A stretch of 64,000 bases of DNA from an uncultured Bacteroidia bacterium (lineage in GTDB: Bacteria > Bacteroidota > Bacteroidia > J057 > CALLMJ01): contig CALLNY010000014.1 in the NCBI GenBank assembly GCA_938005475.1, forward strand, positions 62,001 to 126,000, written 5' to 3'. Below the pieces are notes generated by a model, which did not search any database, had not been told where the DNA came from, and saw nothing but the letters and a program-made list of their open reading frames with translations. Of this stretch, positions 10,189 to 18,567 are shown in pieces. Each line of letters opens with the position of its first letter. Within the stretch, counting starts at the first letter, position 1. The translations under genes were made by a program, and so were the position numbers.

Positions 10189-10383
10189 ATGAAAATTATA
10201 CTATTCCTCATTTTAAGTTCGTCCATTTTCAGTTGTAAAAAAGAAAAGAACACTCAAACGGTTAATCATAACCTAAACACTAATAACAACTCGCCCTACG
10301 GCACAGTTGAAAATACCTATGGTTTCAATTTGTTAAAAAAAATATCAGGCAGGACCTCTAACCTCAACTACTATGATTGGTAA
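10189..10383 (+). CDS. Lipoprotein N-terminal fragment, probably frameshifted from the next frame
   Basis: From ATG 10189 the frame encodes a lipoprotein signal peptide (MKIILFLILSSSIFSC, lipobox cysteine at residue 16), then a short Asn/Thr-rich linker, and stops at 10383 after only 64 residues. A second frame (+1) opens at 10337 and runs to 11188 with the body of a beta-rich protein but no signal of its own. The reading frames meet at an A8 run (10335-10342); one A fewer would join them. Either the gene is broken here, the run is a slippage or phase-variation site, or the assembly has one extra base. The leader and promoter look intact. Confidence 0.6.
   Translation: MKIILFLILSSSIFSCKKEKNTQTVNHNLNTNNNSPYGTVENTYGFNLLKKISGRTSNLNYYDW
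10335..10342 (+). repeat. A8 homopolymer at the frame junction of a lipoprotein gene
   Basis: Eight adenines lie where the leader frame and the downstream +1 frame are both open (the downstream frame has a stop at 10334-10336). Loss of one A would give a continuous lipoprotein. This is a plausible site of polymerase slippage or of an indel error. Confidence 0.6.
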
Positions 10384-11188
10384 TTTCCCCGAGTGGAGGA
10401 GTGTAAGACCTATTTCTGCCGCACAAGTTTCGGGAAAGAACGAATTGGATAAACATAACGGTATTTTTTTAGGTTTCTTCACCGCTAAATATAAAAACGA
10501 GTATCGTTTATGTTTTCGTAATGGAGGGCTTTTCAGAGGACGGTCTTATTTTTGCTTTGTTGAAATAAAAAAAGGAATAAGTCGTGCTCATTCTGAAGTG
10601 ATTTTTGTGAAGAATAGTATATATTTACGTTCTTACACTAATAAAAATAATACACTGCAAACAGTCCTGCATATGAGTTGGGAAGCAAAATTACAACATA
10701 CTTCTGCCCAAAATGCTATCCATTTATTTCAATTCCCTAAAAAAGAATTAGTAAAAGATTTTTCTACGACTTTCGATGGTGCCGCCGAATCCATTTATTT
10801 TGCATCAGGACTTGATCCCTACAAAGAAGCTAATCACCCCTATTTAAGTAAAACAAATGTTTCTTTTACTTTGGCTTCTAATTTAACTCCCAACCCAAAT
10901 AAAAACGTGTTTTTAGTGATTACTTCTCAACCGCTTATGAATGGTATTACATATATCCCACAAAACTTAAAATATCAAAACAGGTATGTTCAGGTCAAAG
11001 CAAGTGAAAACTCCTTTACTTTCAATTATATGCACCCAGGCACTTACTACTTGTATGCTTTATACGATAATGATGGAAATGGAAGCATCGGAAATGGTGA
11101 CTGGATGAACGCAACCACAACCCCATTTACTCTAAATCCCCACACAGAATTCAATATTACTACTAACATCAATTTTATTATTTTTTAA
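10373..11188 (+). CDS. Body of the frameshifted lipoprotein, unknown function
   Basis: The first ATG of this frame is at 10373, overlapping the leader fragment by 11 bases, and it gives 271 residues with no signal peptide. The sequence is beta-rich, with PGTYYLYALYDNDGNGSIGNGDW near the C-terminus. This resembles the Ig-like or carboxypeptidase-regulatory fold seen in Bacteroidota lipoproteins, including a possible DNDGNGSIGNGD calcium-type loop. It is most likely the mature part of the lipoprotein that begins at 10189, with the true junction at the A8 run. Translation coupling through the overlap is an alternative, but it would leave the product in the cytoplasm. It ends 1 base before the CoA-transferase start, so both are likely on one mRNA. 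Confidence 0.6.
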   Translation: MIGNFPEWRSVRPISAAQVSGKNELDKHNGIFLGFFTAKYKNEYRLCFRNGGLFRGRSYFCFVEIKKGISRAHSEVIFVKNSIYLRSYTNKNNTLQTVLHMSWEAKLQHTSAQNAIHLFQFPKKELVKDFSTTFDGAAESIYFASGLDPYKEANHPYLSKTNVSFTLASNLTPNPNKNVFLVITSQPLMNGITYIPQNLKYQNRYVQVKASENSFTFNYMHPGTYYLYALYDNDGNGSIGNGDWMNATTTPFTLNPHTEFNITTNINFIIF

Positions 11189-11189
11189 A

Positions 11190-12317
11190 ATGCCACAGGG
11201 AGTATTTCAAGATTTAAAAGTCATTGAAATTGCGACGGTATTAGCGGCACCCCAGGTAGGACAGTTCTTTGCGGAATTAGGAGCTCAAGTCATCAAAATA
11301 GAAAATCCTAAAACACAAGGCGATGTCACTCGTAAATGGCTTAATAAAAAAGAAACCGCTAATCCTTCCGCTTATTTTACTTGTGCTAATCTTGGTAAGT
11401 ATTCTATTGCCTTAGACTTACAAAATCCTGAGGACCGTAAAGTAGTATATCAACTTCTTCAAGATGCTGATATTCTCATATTAAACCTTAAACCGGGAGA
11501 TGCTCCTAAATTAGGAGTTGATGAAAAAACTTTGTTGGACTTAAATCCTCGTTTAATTATTGGGGAAATCACAGGTTATGGTGAACATTCTTCTCGAACA
11601 GGTTATGATGCCGTGATACAAGCAGAAGCAGGTTTTATGTACCTTAATCGTGAACCCGGTCATTTACCTCAAAAAATGCCTGTCGCTTTTATGGATATGA
11701 TGGCATCCCATCAACTCAAACAAGCTATCTTAATTGCTCTTTACGAAAGAACTTTTACTCATCAAGGCAAAAAAGTTTCGGTTTCTTTGATAGAAGCAGG
11801 CATAACCTCGTTAGCCAATCAAGGTACCGCCTATTTAATAGCCCATCAAAATCCTCAACCGTTGGGCTCTGAACATCCTTCTATCTTTCCTTATGGTACT
11901 ATATTTGCTACCGCAGATAATCAGTTTGTTATGTTGGCAGTTGGCAATGATAAAGAATTTCTGAATTTATGTAAAACCCTCAACGCTGAAGAACTCGCTT
12001 CCGATGGACGCTTCCAAACAAATCCGCAACGCGTTGTGAATAGAAATGAACTTAAACCTTTGCTCGCACAAAAGATTATAACCCAAAACCAAAATTACTG
12101 GATTAAACTATGGAATGAATACAAAATTCCTTGTGCTCCTGTCAATGATGTACAAACTATTCTAAATTCCGAATACGCAAAAGATTTAATAGCTTATCAT
12201 CATGGTAGACCCATAGGATTAAAAACTATTGCATTCAAAGGAATTTCACAACAATCTGAATTGCTCCCTGCTCCGTTCTACAACCAACATCATGATTTTT
12301 TTATTCCTAAAAAATAA
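11190..12317 (+). CDS. CaiB/BaiF-family CoA-transferase
   Basis: This class III CoA-transferase or 2-methylacyl-CoA racemase family member moves CoA between carboxylic acids or epimerises acyl-CoA. The 375-residue length is usual. The N-terminus VIEIATVLAAPQVGQFFAEL and AQVIKIENP at residues 32-40 are family signatures. The catalytic aspartate of the transferases is seen as D169 in VAFMDMMASH, the same number as in formyl-CoA transferase. The acyl substrate cannot be told from sequence. The gene follows the broken lipoprotein frame by 1 base and precedes an independent promoter-like sequence at about 12358. Confidence 0.88.
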   Translation: MPQGVFQDLKVIEIATVLAAPQVGQFFAELGAQVIKIENPKTQGDVTRKWLNKKETANPSAYFTCANLGKYSIALDLQNPEDRKVVYQLLQDADILILNLKPGDAPKLGVDEKTLLDLNPRLIIGEITGYGEHSSRTGYDAVIQAEAGFMYLNREPGHLPQKMPVAFMDMMASHQLKQAILIALYERTFTHQGKKVSVSLIEAGITSLANQGTAYLIAHQNPQPLGSEHPSIFPYGTIFATADNQFVMLAVGNDKEFLNLCKTLNAEELASDGRFQTNPQRVVNRNELKPLLAQKIITQNQNYWIKLWNEYKIPCAPVNDVQTILNSEYAKDLIAYHHGRPIGLKTIAFKGISQQSELLPAPFYNQHHDFFIPKK

Positions 12318-12374
12318 CTATAATTTAAAAAATATTCCTCTTGAAATTCAAAAATTCTATAATTTCGCAACGTT

Positions 12375-12944
12375 ATGTCTAATTACTTATTTGAAATTGG
12401 AGAAAGAAATTATCCTATTGAGGACTGTTACATCTTCGGTTCTTTTGAAGATGGATATGATAAACAAGTTCAGTGGAATATTGTAGTAGAGTTTCCAGGA
12501 GAGGATGTTCATGCCTCCTTTGAAAATATAACTCTGAAAAATGTAAATAAATTTGAAGATTTAGAAAATAAAGCTTTTATTTTAGAAGAACATGACTTAG
12601 AAGAAGAGTTTCTTTATGAAGGAATAGACGAAGATTTTATTTATGTAGATGAAATTCATTTTGGAAAAATCAATAAAGAAAACCAAACTATTGATATTGA
12701 AGTATTAGGAATTGCCGCAGATGAATTCATTGAAAGTGATATTAATGACGAAGAAGAAATAGAAGGAGAAGAACTTAATATCCATTTAAATGCTCAATTT
12801 GAAGGAATTTATTTCTTTACTGAAAACAAAAAAAATGTAGAAAAATTTGTAAAAAACTACTTAAAAAAAGAATTAAGTGAAGTAAAAATTGAATTCGAAA
12901 AAGAAGAAGATGACGATTGGTGGAACTGTATTATAACCTATTGA
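12375..12944 (+). CDS. Acidic cytoplasmic protein of unknown function
   Basis: The 189-residue product has no signal peptide or membrane span. It is unusually rich in Glu and Asp (for example EEHDLEEEFLYEGIDEDF and ESDINDEEEIEGEEL), so its pI should be very low. It ends in a short acidic and aromatic tail (EKEEDDDWWNCIITY). A promoter-like TATAATTTCG lies just before the ATG. The stop is 1 base from the next gene, a UMF1 transporter. No family was recognised. The alternating beta-strand and acidic-loop pattern could suit a small protein-binding domain, but this is speculation. Confidence 0.7.
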   Translation: MSNYLFEIGERNYPIEDCYIFGSFEDGYDKQVQWNIVVEFPGEDVHASFENITLKNVNKFEDLENKAFILEEHDLEEEFLYEGIDEDFIYVDEIHFGKINKENQTIDIEVLGIAADEFIESDINDEEEIEGEELNIHLNAQFEGIYFFTENKKNVEKFVKNYLKKELSEVKIEFEKEEDDDWWNCIITY

Positions 12945-12945
12945 T

Positions 12946-14247
12946 ATGAGTTCTAAGCCCCCAAAGAATGACACTAAAATTATTCGTGCATGGTGTTTAT
13001 ATGATTGGGCAAATTCTGTTTATAATTTAATTATCAATACGGCTATATTTCCTATCTACTATGCTTCTGTAACAAGACTAAAATTTGGTAGTGATACTAT
13101 TCAAATATTTGGATTACCGGTTTCTAATTCTGTGGCTTACACTTATGCTTTATCTTTGTCCTACTTTGCGATTGTATTTTTATCGTTAATTTTTTCTGGA
13201 TTAGCAGATTACTCGGGAAGAAAAAGGCTGTTTATGCAAATTTTTACTTATTTAGGTGCAACGGCTTGTATATTATTATATTTTTTTGAAGGGCATAATG
13301 TAGAATGGGGATTACTCTGCGTGATTTTTGCTAGCATAGGTTATGCTGGTTCTTTAGTGTTTTATAATGCTTTTTTACCTGAAATTGTAACAGAAGACTA
13401 TTTAGATGCGGTATCTGCAAAAGGATTTAGTTACGGCTATTTTGGAAGTTTAATTTTACTAGCAGTCAATCTTTTTATGATATTGAACCCCAATATGTTA
13501 GGTTTATATGATGCATCGCAAGCATCAAAAATTAGTTTTGTTTTGGTGGGGATTTGGTGGATATTATTTGCCCAATTTGCTTTTAAGGCTTTAAAACCTT
13601 TTGAAAAATCTACTCGTATAAAATTATTCATGTTTCAAGAAGGAATTAAGGAATGGTTTGCTACCTTCAAAAAAGTGTTAATTCAAAAAAACTTAAAATT
13701 ATTTTTAACGGGCTTCTTTTTTTTATCTATGGGCGTACAGACCATTATTTTGTTAGCTTCCTTATTTGGTGAAAAAGAAGTAAAAATGGAAAGCACTGAG
13801 TTGATTGTAGTAATCATCATAGTTCAAATCGTAGCAATGTTAGGGGCTTGGCTATTTTCTAAAATATCCAAATGGAAAAGTACACAAGTAAGTTTGTTAA
13901 TTGCATTATTTTTATGGTTTTTTTTATGCTTCAGAGCTTATTTCGTGCAAGAGAAAATGAGTTTTTTTGCCTTAGCTGGTCTATTAGGATTAGTAATGGG
14001 AGGCATACAATCCCAAAGTCGTTCTTTTTATTCCAAATTACTCCCTGAAAATACCCCTGATAAAGCCTCTTTCTTCAGTTTTTATGACATACTAGAAAAA
14101 ATGGCTATTGTAATAGGTACTTTCAGCTATGCCACAATAGAGAATTTAACAGGAAGTTTACGAAATGCAATCGTAAGCATGAGTATTTTTTTTATATTGA
14201 GTTTTATATTTATTTTTTTGATAAATTTTGCTCCTGAATCTAGTTAA
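12946..14247 (+). CDS. UMF1-family MFS transporter (Atg22-like)
   Basis: This is an inner-membrane transporter of 433 residues with about 12 predicted membrane spans. The N-terminus WCLYDWANSVYNLIIN is the hallmark of the UMF1/Atg22 group, whose bacterial members are putative effluxers of unknown substrate. The loop GLADYSGRKRLFM corresponds to the MFS motif between the second and third helices. The fourth- and fifth-helix region has YNAFLPEIV, also usual for the group. It starts 1 base after the acidic protein, so it is translationally close to it. The substrate cannot be inferred. Confidence 0.87.
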   Translation: MSSKPPKNDTKIIRAWCLYDWANSVYNLIINTAIFPIYYASVTRLKFGSDTIQIFGLPVSNSVAYTYALSLSYFAIVFLSLIFSGLADYSGRKRLFMQIFTYLGATACILLYFFEGHNVEWGLLCVIFASIGYAGSLVFYNAFLPEIVTEDYLDAVSAKGFSYGYFGSLILLAVNLFMILNPNMLGLYDASQASKISFVLVGIWWILFAQFAFKALKPFEKSTRIKLFMFQEGIKEWFATFKKVLIQKNLKLFLTGFFFLSMGVQTIILLASLFGEKEVKMESTELIVVIIIVQIVAMLGAWLFSKISKWKSTQVSLLIALFLWFFLCFRAYFVQEKMSFFALAGLLGLVMGGIQSQSRSFYSKLLPENTPDKASFFSFYDILEKMAIVIGTFSYATIENLTGSLRNAIVSMSIFFILSFIFIFLINFAPESS

Positions 14248-14263
14248 GCGTTAGAAAAAAAAG

Positions 14264-14271
14264 TAAATTTG
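14264..14271 (+). promoter_or_regulatory. -7 promoter box (TAAATTTG) before the purE-like gene
   Basis: TAAATTTG matches TAnnTTTG and lies 34 bases before the ATG at 14306. No convincing TTG is seen at -33. Confidence 0.5.
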
Positions 14272-14305
14272 CAACATTTCATTTAACTTAAACGTAAAAG
14301 TGAGT

Positions 14306-14815
14306 ATGACAAAAGATATTTTAATCGTAGTAGGTTCAACAGAGGATATCAGTTTAATGAAGGATGCGATTTTATTTTTAGAAAAAATAGGAGTTGCTTA
14401 TGACATTACTGTTTGTCATCCTCAATTGAGCCCAGTTGAATTTTTCAATTTGGGTAGTAATGCACATAAACAGAACTACAAAGTAGTAATAGGAGCTTCT
14501 TCAGACTGCCCCGCTATTGCAGGTAATTTTGCAGCTTTAACTCCGTTGCCTGTAATATCTGTACCTATTGTAAGAAATCATCCCGTAGGTGGATTAGATG
14601 CAATCCTAACTACTTTACAAATGCCTGGTGGTGTGCCCGTTGCAACGGTCAGCACGAATACACCCCAAAACGCCGCTCTACTAGCTTTGCAAATGCTTGC
14701 TATTGCCCATCCCGCCTACCAAGAAATTATTATAGCCTACAAAAAAAAATTAAACGATGATATTGTAGAACAAAATAAAAATCTTCAAGCGAATCTATCT
14801 AATTATGTCTTCTGA
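14306..14815 (+). CDS. purE: PurE-superfamily protein, divergent (N5-CAIR mutase-like)
   Basis: Canonical PurE converts N5-carboxyaminoimidazole ribonucleotide to CAIR in purine synthesis. The 169-residue product follows the PurE fold: VVGSTEDISLMKDA at the N-terminus, ASSDCPAIAGNFAALTPLPV in the middle, QMPGGVPVATV later, and a C-terminal NAALLALQML helix. Several usual active-site residues differ. The GSxSD motif is GSTED, the SAHR motif becomes VCHP (histidine kept, arginine lost), and the GGAAHLPG loop is SSDCPAIAG without its histidine. It may be a fast-evolving true PurE or a paralogue with another substrate. ATG 14306 is chosen over GTG 14300 because the first beta-strand starts directly after it. 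It overlaps the next gene by 11 bases. Confidence 0.75.
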   Translation: MTKDILIVVGSTEDISLMKDAILFLEKIGVAYDITVCHPQLSPVEFFNLGSNAHKQNYKVVIGASSDCPAIAGNFAALTPLPVISVPIVRNHPVGGLDAILTTLQMPGGVPVATVSTNTPQNAALLALQMLAIAHPAYQEIIIAYKKKLNDDIVEQNKNLQANLSNYVF

Positions 14816-15671
14816 ACGACCTATTAAATTCATCGTTGCTTTATTTATAGTAGGGGTTCTTTCGATTGAATGCGATAGAGTAAAAGAACCTTTTGTAGAG
14901 GTTCAAGAAGCAGTAGATACTACTTGGAACCCCATTTTCCCTGAACGTACGAACCCAATAAAAAAAGTCCTTTTAGAAGACTTTACAGGGCATCAGTGCG
15001 GAAATTGCCCGCGCGCCCATGAAGAAGCCCAAAATATCCTGAATTTGTACCCCAACAAAATAGTACTTCTCAGTGAACATGTAGGCTATTTTGCAGAAGT
15101 AAGAATTTCAGGTAAGTATACTTACGATTTCAGAACCCAAGTAGGTAATGAAATTGATAATGAATTCGGAGCATCAGCCGCAGGTCTACCAAAAGGCATG
15201 ATTAATCGTTTAACTTATAATAATTCTAAAATCCACGATAAAAATACTTGGAATACCTTAGTAAATCAAGCTTTACAATCTACTCTCCAAGCAGATATTC
15301 AAATACTGTATAAATGGACTAATAATCAAGAAAAACTTAATGTAGCCGTACAAGCCCGAAAATTAGAGAACCTCAGTAACAACTTAAAATTATTTGTTTA
15401 TCTAGTTGAAGACTCCATCATCAATTGGCAAAAAGATTATAGCAAAAACCCCCAAGATATTCCAGATTATGTACACCGTCATGTTTTGAGAGGCTCTTTT
15501 AACGGTACCTGGGGAGATAATGTATTATGGGATAATAACCTTCTCTTCGAAAAAAAATATGCACTTAACATCAATCCAAGTTATAACAAACAAAAACTTT
15601 ACGTTATCGCAGGGCTTTATGACTTTAACACCAAAGAAATTATCCAAGTGGAAGAAATTAAAGTTCAATAG
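14805..15671 (+). CDS. Omp28-type lipoprotein with thioredoxin-like domain
   Basis: The 288-residue product begins with a short hydrophobic leader ending in a lipobox (VGVLSIEC, Cys23), so it is an exported lipoprotein. The segment KKVLLEDFTGHQCGNCP carries a CxxC (CGNC) motif at the start of a thioredoxin-like fold, followed by the conserved LLSEHVGYFAE. This matches the Omp28/PG28-related outer-membrane protein family of Bacteroidota. The C-terminal half is a beta-rich domain. Whether the CxxC pair is redox-active is not known for this family. The gene overlaps the purE-like gene by 11 bases, which suggests translational coupling. Confidence 0.82.
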   Translation: MSSERPIKFIVALFIVGVLSIECDRVKEPFVEVQEAVDTTWNPIFPERTNPIKKVLLEDFTGHQCGNCPRAHEEAQNILNLYPNKIVLLSEHVGYFAEVRISGKYTYDFRTQVGNEIDNEFGASAAGLPKGMINRLTYNNSKIHDKNTWNTLVNQALQSTLQADIQILYKWTNNQEKLNVAVQARKLENLSNNLKLFVYLVEDSIINWQKDYSKNPQDIPDYVHRHVLRGSFNGTWGDNVLWDNNLLFEKKYALNINPSYNKQKLYVIAGLYDFNTKEIIQVEEIKVQ

Positions 15672-15674
15672 ATT

Positions 15675-16223
15675 ATGTTTGATTTTGATAATCATGAATT
15701 GGTTTCAGGAAAATTTATTCTCAATATCATTCATGGTCTTGGTGATAACGCTTCATGGGTATTTAATCTAATAAAGAACAATAATCTCCCTGATTTACAG
15801 CCCAATAAAGACTATCCCGTTCTCGTATGTCTTCAAATCCTTGAAACACTAAAACACCAATCTGGTCCCAATACCCTCTTCAGGCTTGGAATAGAAACCT
15901 CTAAACGCTATAAAATACGAGAACTCTACAGCAACCTACAAACTCCGCATGACTTATTTCCACTTTTTAATCTTGCCTATTCTTTAAATATTAAAACTTA
16001 TGAAGATATTAATTACTACTATTATGAAAAAAAATCTGAAAATCAAGTTATTTTCAGGTCGCAAACGCCCTTTCATTGTGAATTTGAAAGAGGTTTTTTT
16101 ACAGGAATTCTTAACCATCAATTCAGTATTCCCTTTCAAAATATTGAAATAACCCATCTCCCTGAATTAGCTTGTAGAAACTATGGCAATAGTTATTGTA
16201 ATTATTTAATTACTTGGTCATAA
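15675..16223 (+). CDS. Hypothetical protein, possible V4R/heme-NO-type C-terminal fold
   Basis: The 182-residue product has no signal peptide and was not assigned to a family with confidence. The N-terminal part (SGKFILNIIHGLGDNASWVF) and the ending HLPELACRNYGNSYCNYLIT have the look of V4R/DUF2378-like small ligand-binding domains. These often finish with an E-x2-C-(x)n-G-x2-C-hydrophobic strand. The paired cysteines near the end may bind metal or act structurally. It lies 3 bases after the Omp28-type gene and 6 bases before nadB, so it is probably part of the same operon. Confidence 0.6.
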   Translation: MFDFDNHELVSGKFILNIIHGLGDNASWVFNLIKNNNLPDLQPNKDYPVLVCLQILETLKHQSGPNTLFRLGIETSKRYKIRELYSNLQTPHDLFPLFNLAYSLNIKTYEDINYYYYEKKSENQVIFRSQTPFHCEFERGFFTGILNHQFSIPFQNIEITHLPELACRNYGNSYCNYLITWS

Positions 16224-16229
16224 AAAATC

Positions 16230-17825
16230 ATGCAAAAGAAAATAGATTTTTTGGTTATTGGAAGTGGCGTTGCAGGATTAAGTTTTGCATTAAAAGCCGC
16301 TACCGTTGGCAAAGTTTTGGTATTAACAAAATCTAAGATCAACGATACCAATACTCGCTGGGCTCAGGGAGGAATTGCAGGCGTAACTTCCCCTTCTGAT
16401 AATTACGAGAAACATATTCAAGATACGCTTATAGCAGGAGATGGTCTCTGCAAAGAAAATATTGTAAGAATAGTAGTTACTGAAGGACCTCAACGAATTC
16501 AAGAACTTATAGAATGGGGGGTAAATTTTGATAAAAATCCTGACGGCACTCTTATGCTGGGTAAAGAAGGAGGACACTCTGAATTCAGAATATTACATGC
16601 GCAAGATGCCACAGGAGCAGAAATTCAACGCGCTTTATCCTATCAAACACTTAACCACCCGAACATTGAAGTATCCGAAGATTTCTTTGCGTTAGATTTG
16701 CTTACTCAGCATCACCTCGGCAGATACGTCAATAAAGGGCATCATGATATTGAATGCTACGGCGTTTATGCTCTCAATCTGAAAACTCGTGAAATCGTTA
16801 CCATACTTTCTCGTGTCACTATCTTAGCCACCGGAGGTGCAGGAAATGTTTATTATAATACTACTAATCCCCCTGTTGCAACAGGAGATGGAGTGGCTAT
16901 GGCTTATCGTGCCAAAGCACAAGTAGCCAATATGGAGTTCTATCAATTCCATCCTACTGCCCTCTATGACCCTTCTGGTGCAAGACCCGCTTTCCTCATC
17001 ACTGAAGCCCTACGCGGTAAAGGTGCCGTCCTCAAAACCGCTTATGATAAAAAAGAATTTATGCACAACTACCACCCCAAAGCCAGCCTCGCCCCAAGAG
17101 ATATTGTTGCAAGAGCTATCGATAACCAAATGAAAATCTCTGGTAATGATTTTGTTTACCTCGACGCCACCCACATCCCCAAGAAACAACTCATTCATGA
17201 ATTCCCTAACATTTATAAACATTGTCTCTCCAAAGGTATTGATATCACCAAAGATTATATTCCAGTTGTGCCTGCCGCCCATTACATGTGTGGTGGTATA
17301 CTAACTGATGAGTATGCTCGCACTTCTATCAAAAGATTGTATGCAATCGGTGAATGTGCCTGCTCAGGATTACATGGGGCTAACCGCCTAGCCTCTAACT
17401 CATTACTTGAAGCTATCGTCTTCGCTGAAAGAGCCTTCCAAGATGTTAAAAATACCTTCCTTAACTTTGGTTTTCAAACACATATCCCCGACTGGAACGA
17501 CGATAACACCGAAAAAACCGATGAGTGGATACTTATATCCCACAACTTCAAAGAACTTCAAAATGTCATGAGTAATTATGTAGGCATTGTAAGAACAAAT
17601 TTGCGTTTAGAACGCGCTGAAAGAAGAGTTTCCCTTATCTTCCAAGAAACTGAAAATTTCTACAAAAAAACTAAATTAAGCCCTGAATTATGCGAACTTC
17701 GTAATCTCATCACCATCGCTTACCTAATCATTAAATCTGCTAAACATAGAATGGAAAGCCGTGGACTGCATTACAGCTTAGACTATCCCTATAAACTTCC
17801 CGAAGTATTCGATACTATTTTATGA
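16230..17825 (+). CDS. nadB: L-aspartate oxidase
   Basis: This FAD enzyme oxidises L-aspartate to iminoaspartate, the first step of de novo NAD synthesis, with NadA as partner. The 531-residue product starts with the FAD motif LVIGSGVAGLSFALKAA. It then shows NDTNTRWAQGGIAGV near residue 40, EGGHSEFRILHA near 115, and ATGGAGNVYYNTTNPP near 200. The loop QFHPTALYDP and the conserved GECACSGLHGANRLASNSL near 375 follow, and then the helical succinate-dehydrogenase-like C-terminal domain. All are typical of NadB and distinguish it from fumarate reductase subunits. No nadA or nadC is visible in the window. Confidence 0.95.
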   Translation: MQKKIDFLVIGSGVAGLSFALKAATVGKVLVLTKSKINDTNTRWAQGGIAGVTSPSDNYEKHIQDTLIAGDGLCKENIVRIVVTEGPQRIQELIEWGVNFDKNPDGTLMLGKEGGHSEFRILHAQDATGAEIQRALSYQTLNHPNIEVSEDFFALDLLTQHHLGRYVNKGHHDIECYGVYALNLKTREIVTILSRVTILATGGAGNVYYNTTNPPVATGDGVAMAYRAKAQVANMEFYQFHPTALYDPSGARPAFLITEALRGKGAVLKTAYDKKEFMHNYHPKASLAPRDIVARAIDNQMKISGNDFVYLDATHIPKKQLIHEFPNIYKHCLSKGIDITKDYIPVVPAAHYMCGGILTDEYARTSIKRLYAIGECACSGLHGANRLASNSLLEAIVFAERAFQDVKNTFLNFGFQTHIPDWNDDNTEKTDEWILISHNFKELQNVMSNYVGIVRTNLRLERAERRVSLIFQETENFYKKTKLSPELCELRNLITIAYLIIKSAKHRMESRGLHYSLDYPYKLPEVFDTIL

Positions 17826-17935
17826 ATAATCCAAGTAGCCAATTTTTGCCTTCAGTATTTGTTCCCAATCCAACTTATCCCCTTCATTGTGAACAGTTTT
17901 TACCATTAAATTGAAAAAAAAATCTAAAAGCTTAA

Positions 17936-18559
17936 TCATTTTTCGTTCTGTTTAGGAATAAAACGCTTCTTATTAGCAGGCAACGATAAATAAGGCGGAG
18001 GATCGTAGTATTTACTGACTACAAAAATATCCCCATCAAATTGTATTTCCAACAAAGGTAATAATTTAAATTCCTCTTCTATATTCACACGATAGCCAAT
18101 CGTAAAGCCTCTTTTATCAGGTATAAATTCGTACCAGAATTCGTAGTAATCAAATTGTTTTACAATATAAGGCAAATAATAATTTACAGCACTCTCTATT
18201 TCTTCAATGGGGATTACATACTTTTTGGCTTCTGAGAAATTTTTCCCATCATAAACCATCACATTAACCCGTTGCGCGCACACATAACTACATTTATCTA
18301 TGATTTCAATGATTACTACATTTTGAGAATTTTTGCATTGCCAAGACATAAATTGTAAGGTTCCTAGTTTAGATTTTACTTTTAAATACTGATTACGCAA
18401 ATCCTGCACGATAAATTCAGGTTCTTGACTACCAAAGTAAGTACGTTTAGCGTTTTTATATACCATATCAAAGTAAAACCTTACATCTGGATTTTGACAA
18501 CGCAAAAACAACGGACAAAAAAAAAGTAATAAGCCAATAGTTAAATTAGTTAGTGACAT
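17936..18559 (-). CDS. Exported hypothetical protein
   Basis: This is a 207-residue protein with a signal peptide (MSLTNLTIGLLLFFCPLFLR). The ATG at 18559 is preferred to the one at 18595, since only the former gives a clean leader. The mature part contains KNAKRTYFGSQEPEFIVQDL, a segment around YVCAQRVNVMVYDGKNF and aromatic strands (FDYYEFWYEFIPDKRG). No family was recognised. It is the last gene of a minus-strand run after penicillin acylase and a four-helix membrane protein, with an 8-base gap to the latter. The envelope location of all three suggests a shared periplasmic or membrane setting. Confidence 0.65.
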   Translation of the reverse strand: MSLTNLTIGLLLFFCPLFLRCQNPDVRFYFDMVYKNAKRTYFGSQEPEFIVQDLRNQYLKVKSKLGTLQFMSWQCKNSQNVVIIEIIDKCSYVCAQRVNVMVYDGKNFSEAKKYVIPIEEIESAVNYYLPYIVKQFDYYEFWYEFIPDKRGFTIGYRVNIEEEFKLLPLLEIQFDGDIFVVSKYYDPPPYLSLPANKKRFIPKQNEK

Positions 18560-18567
18560 GTAAAATT

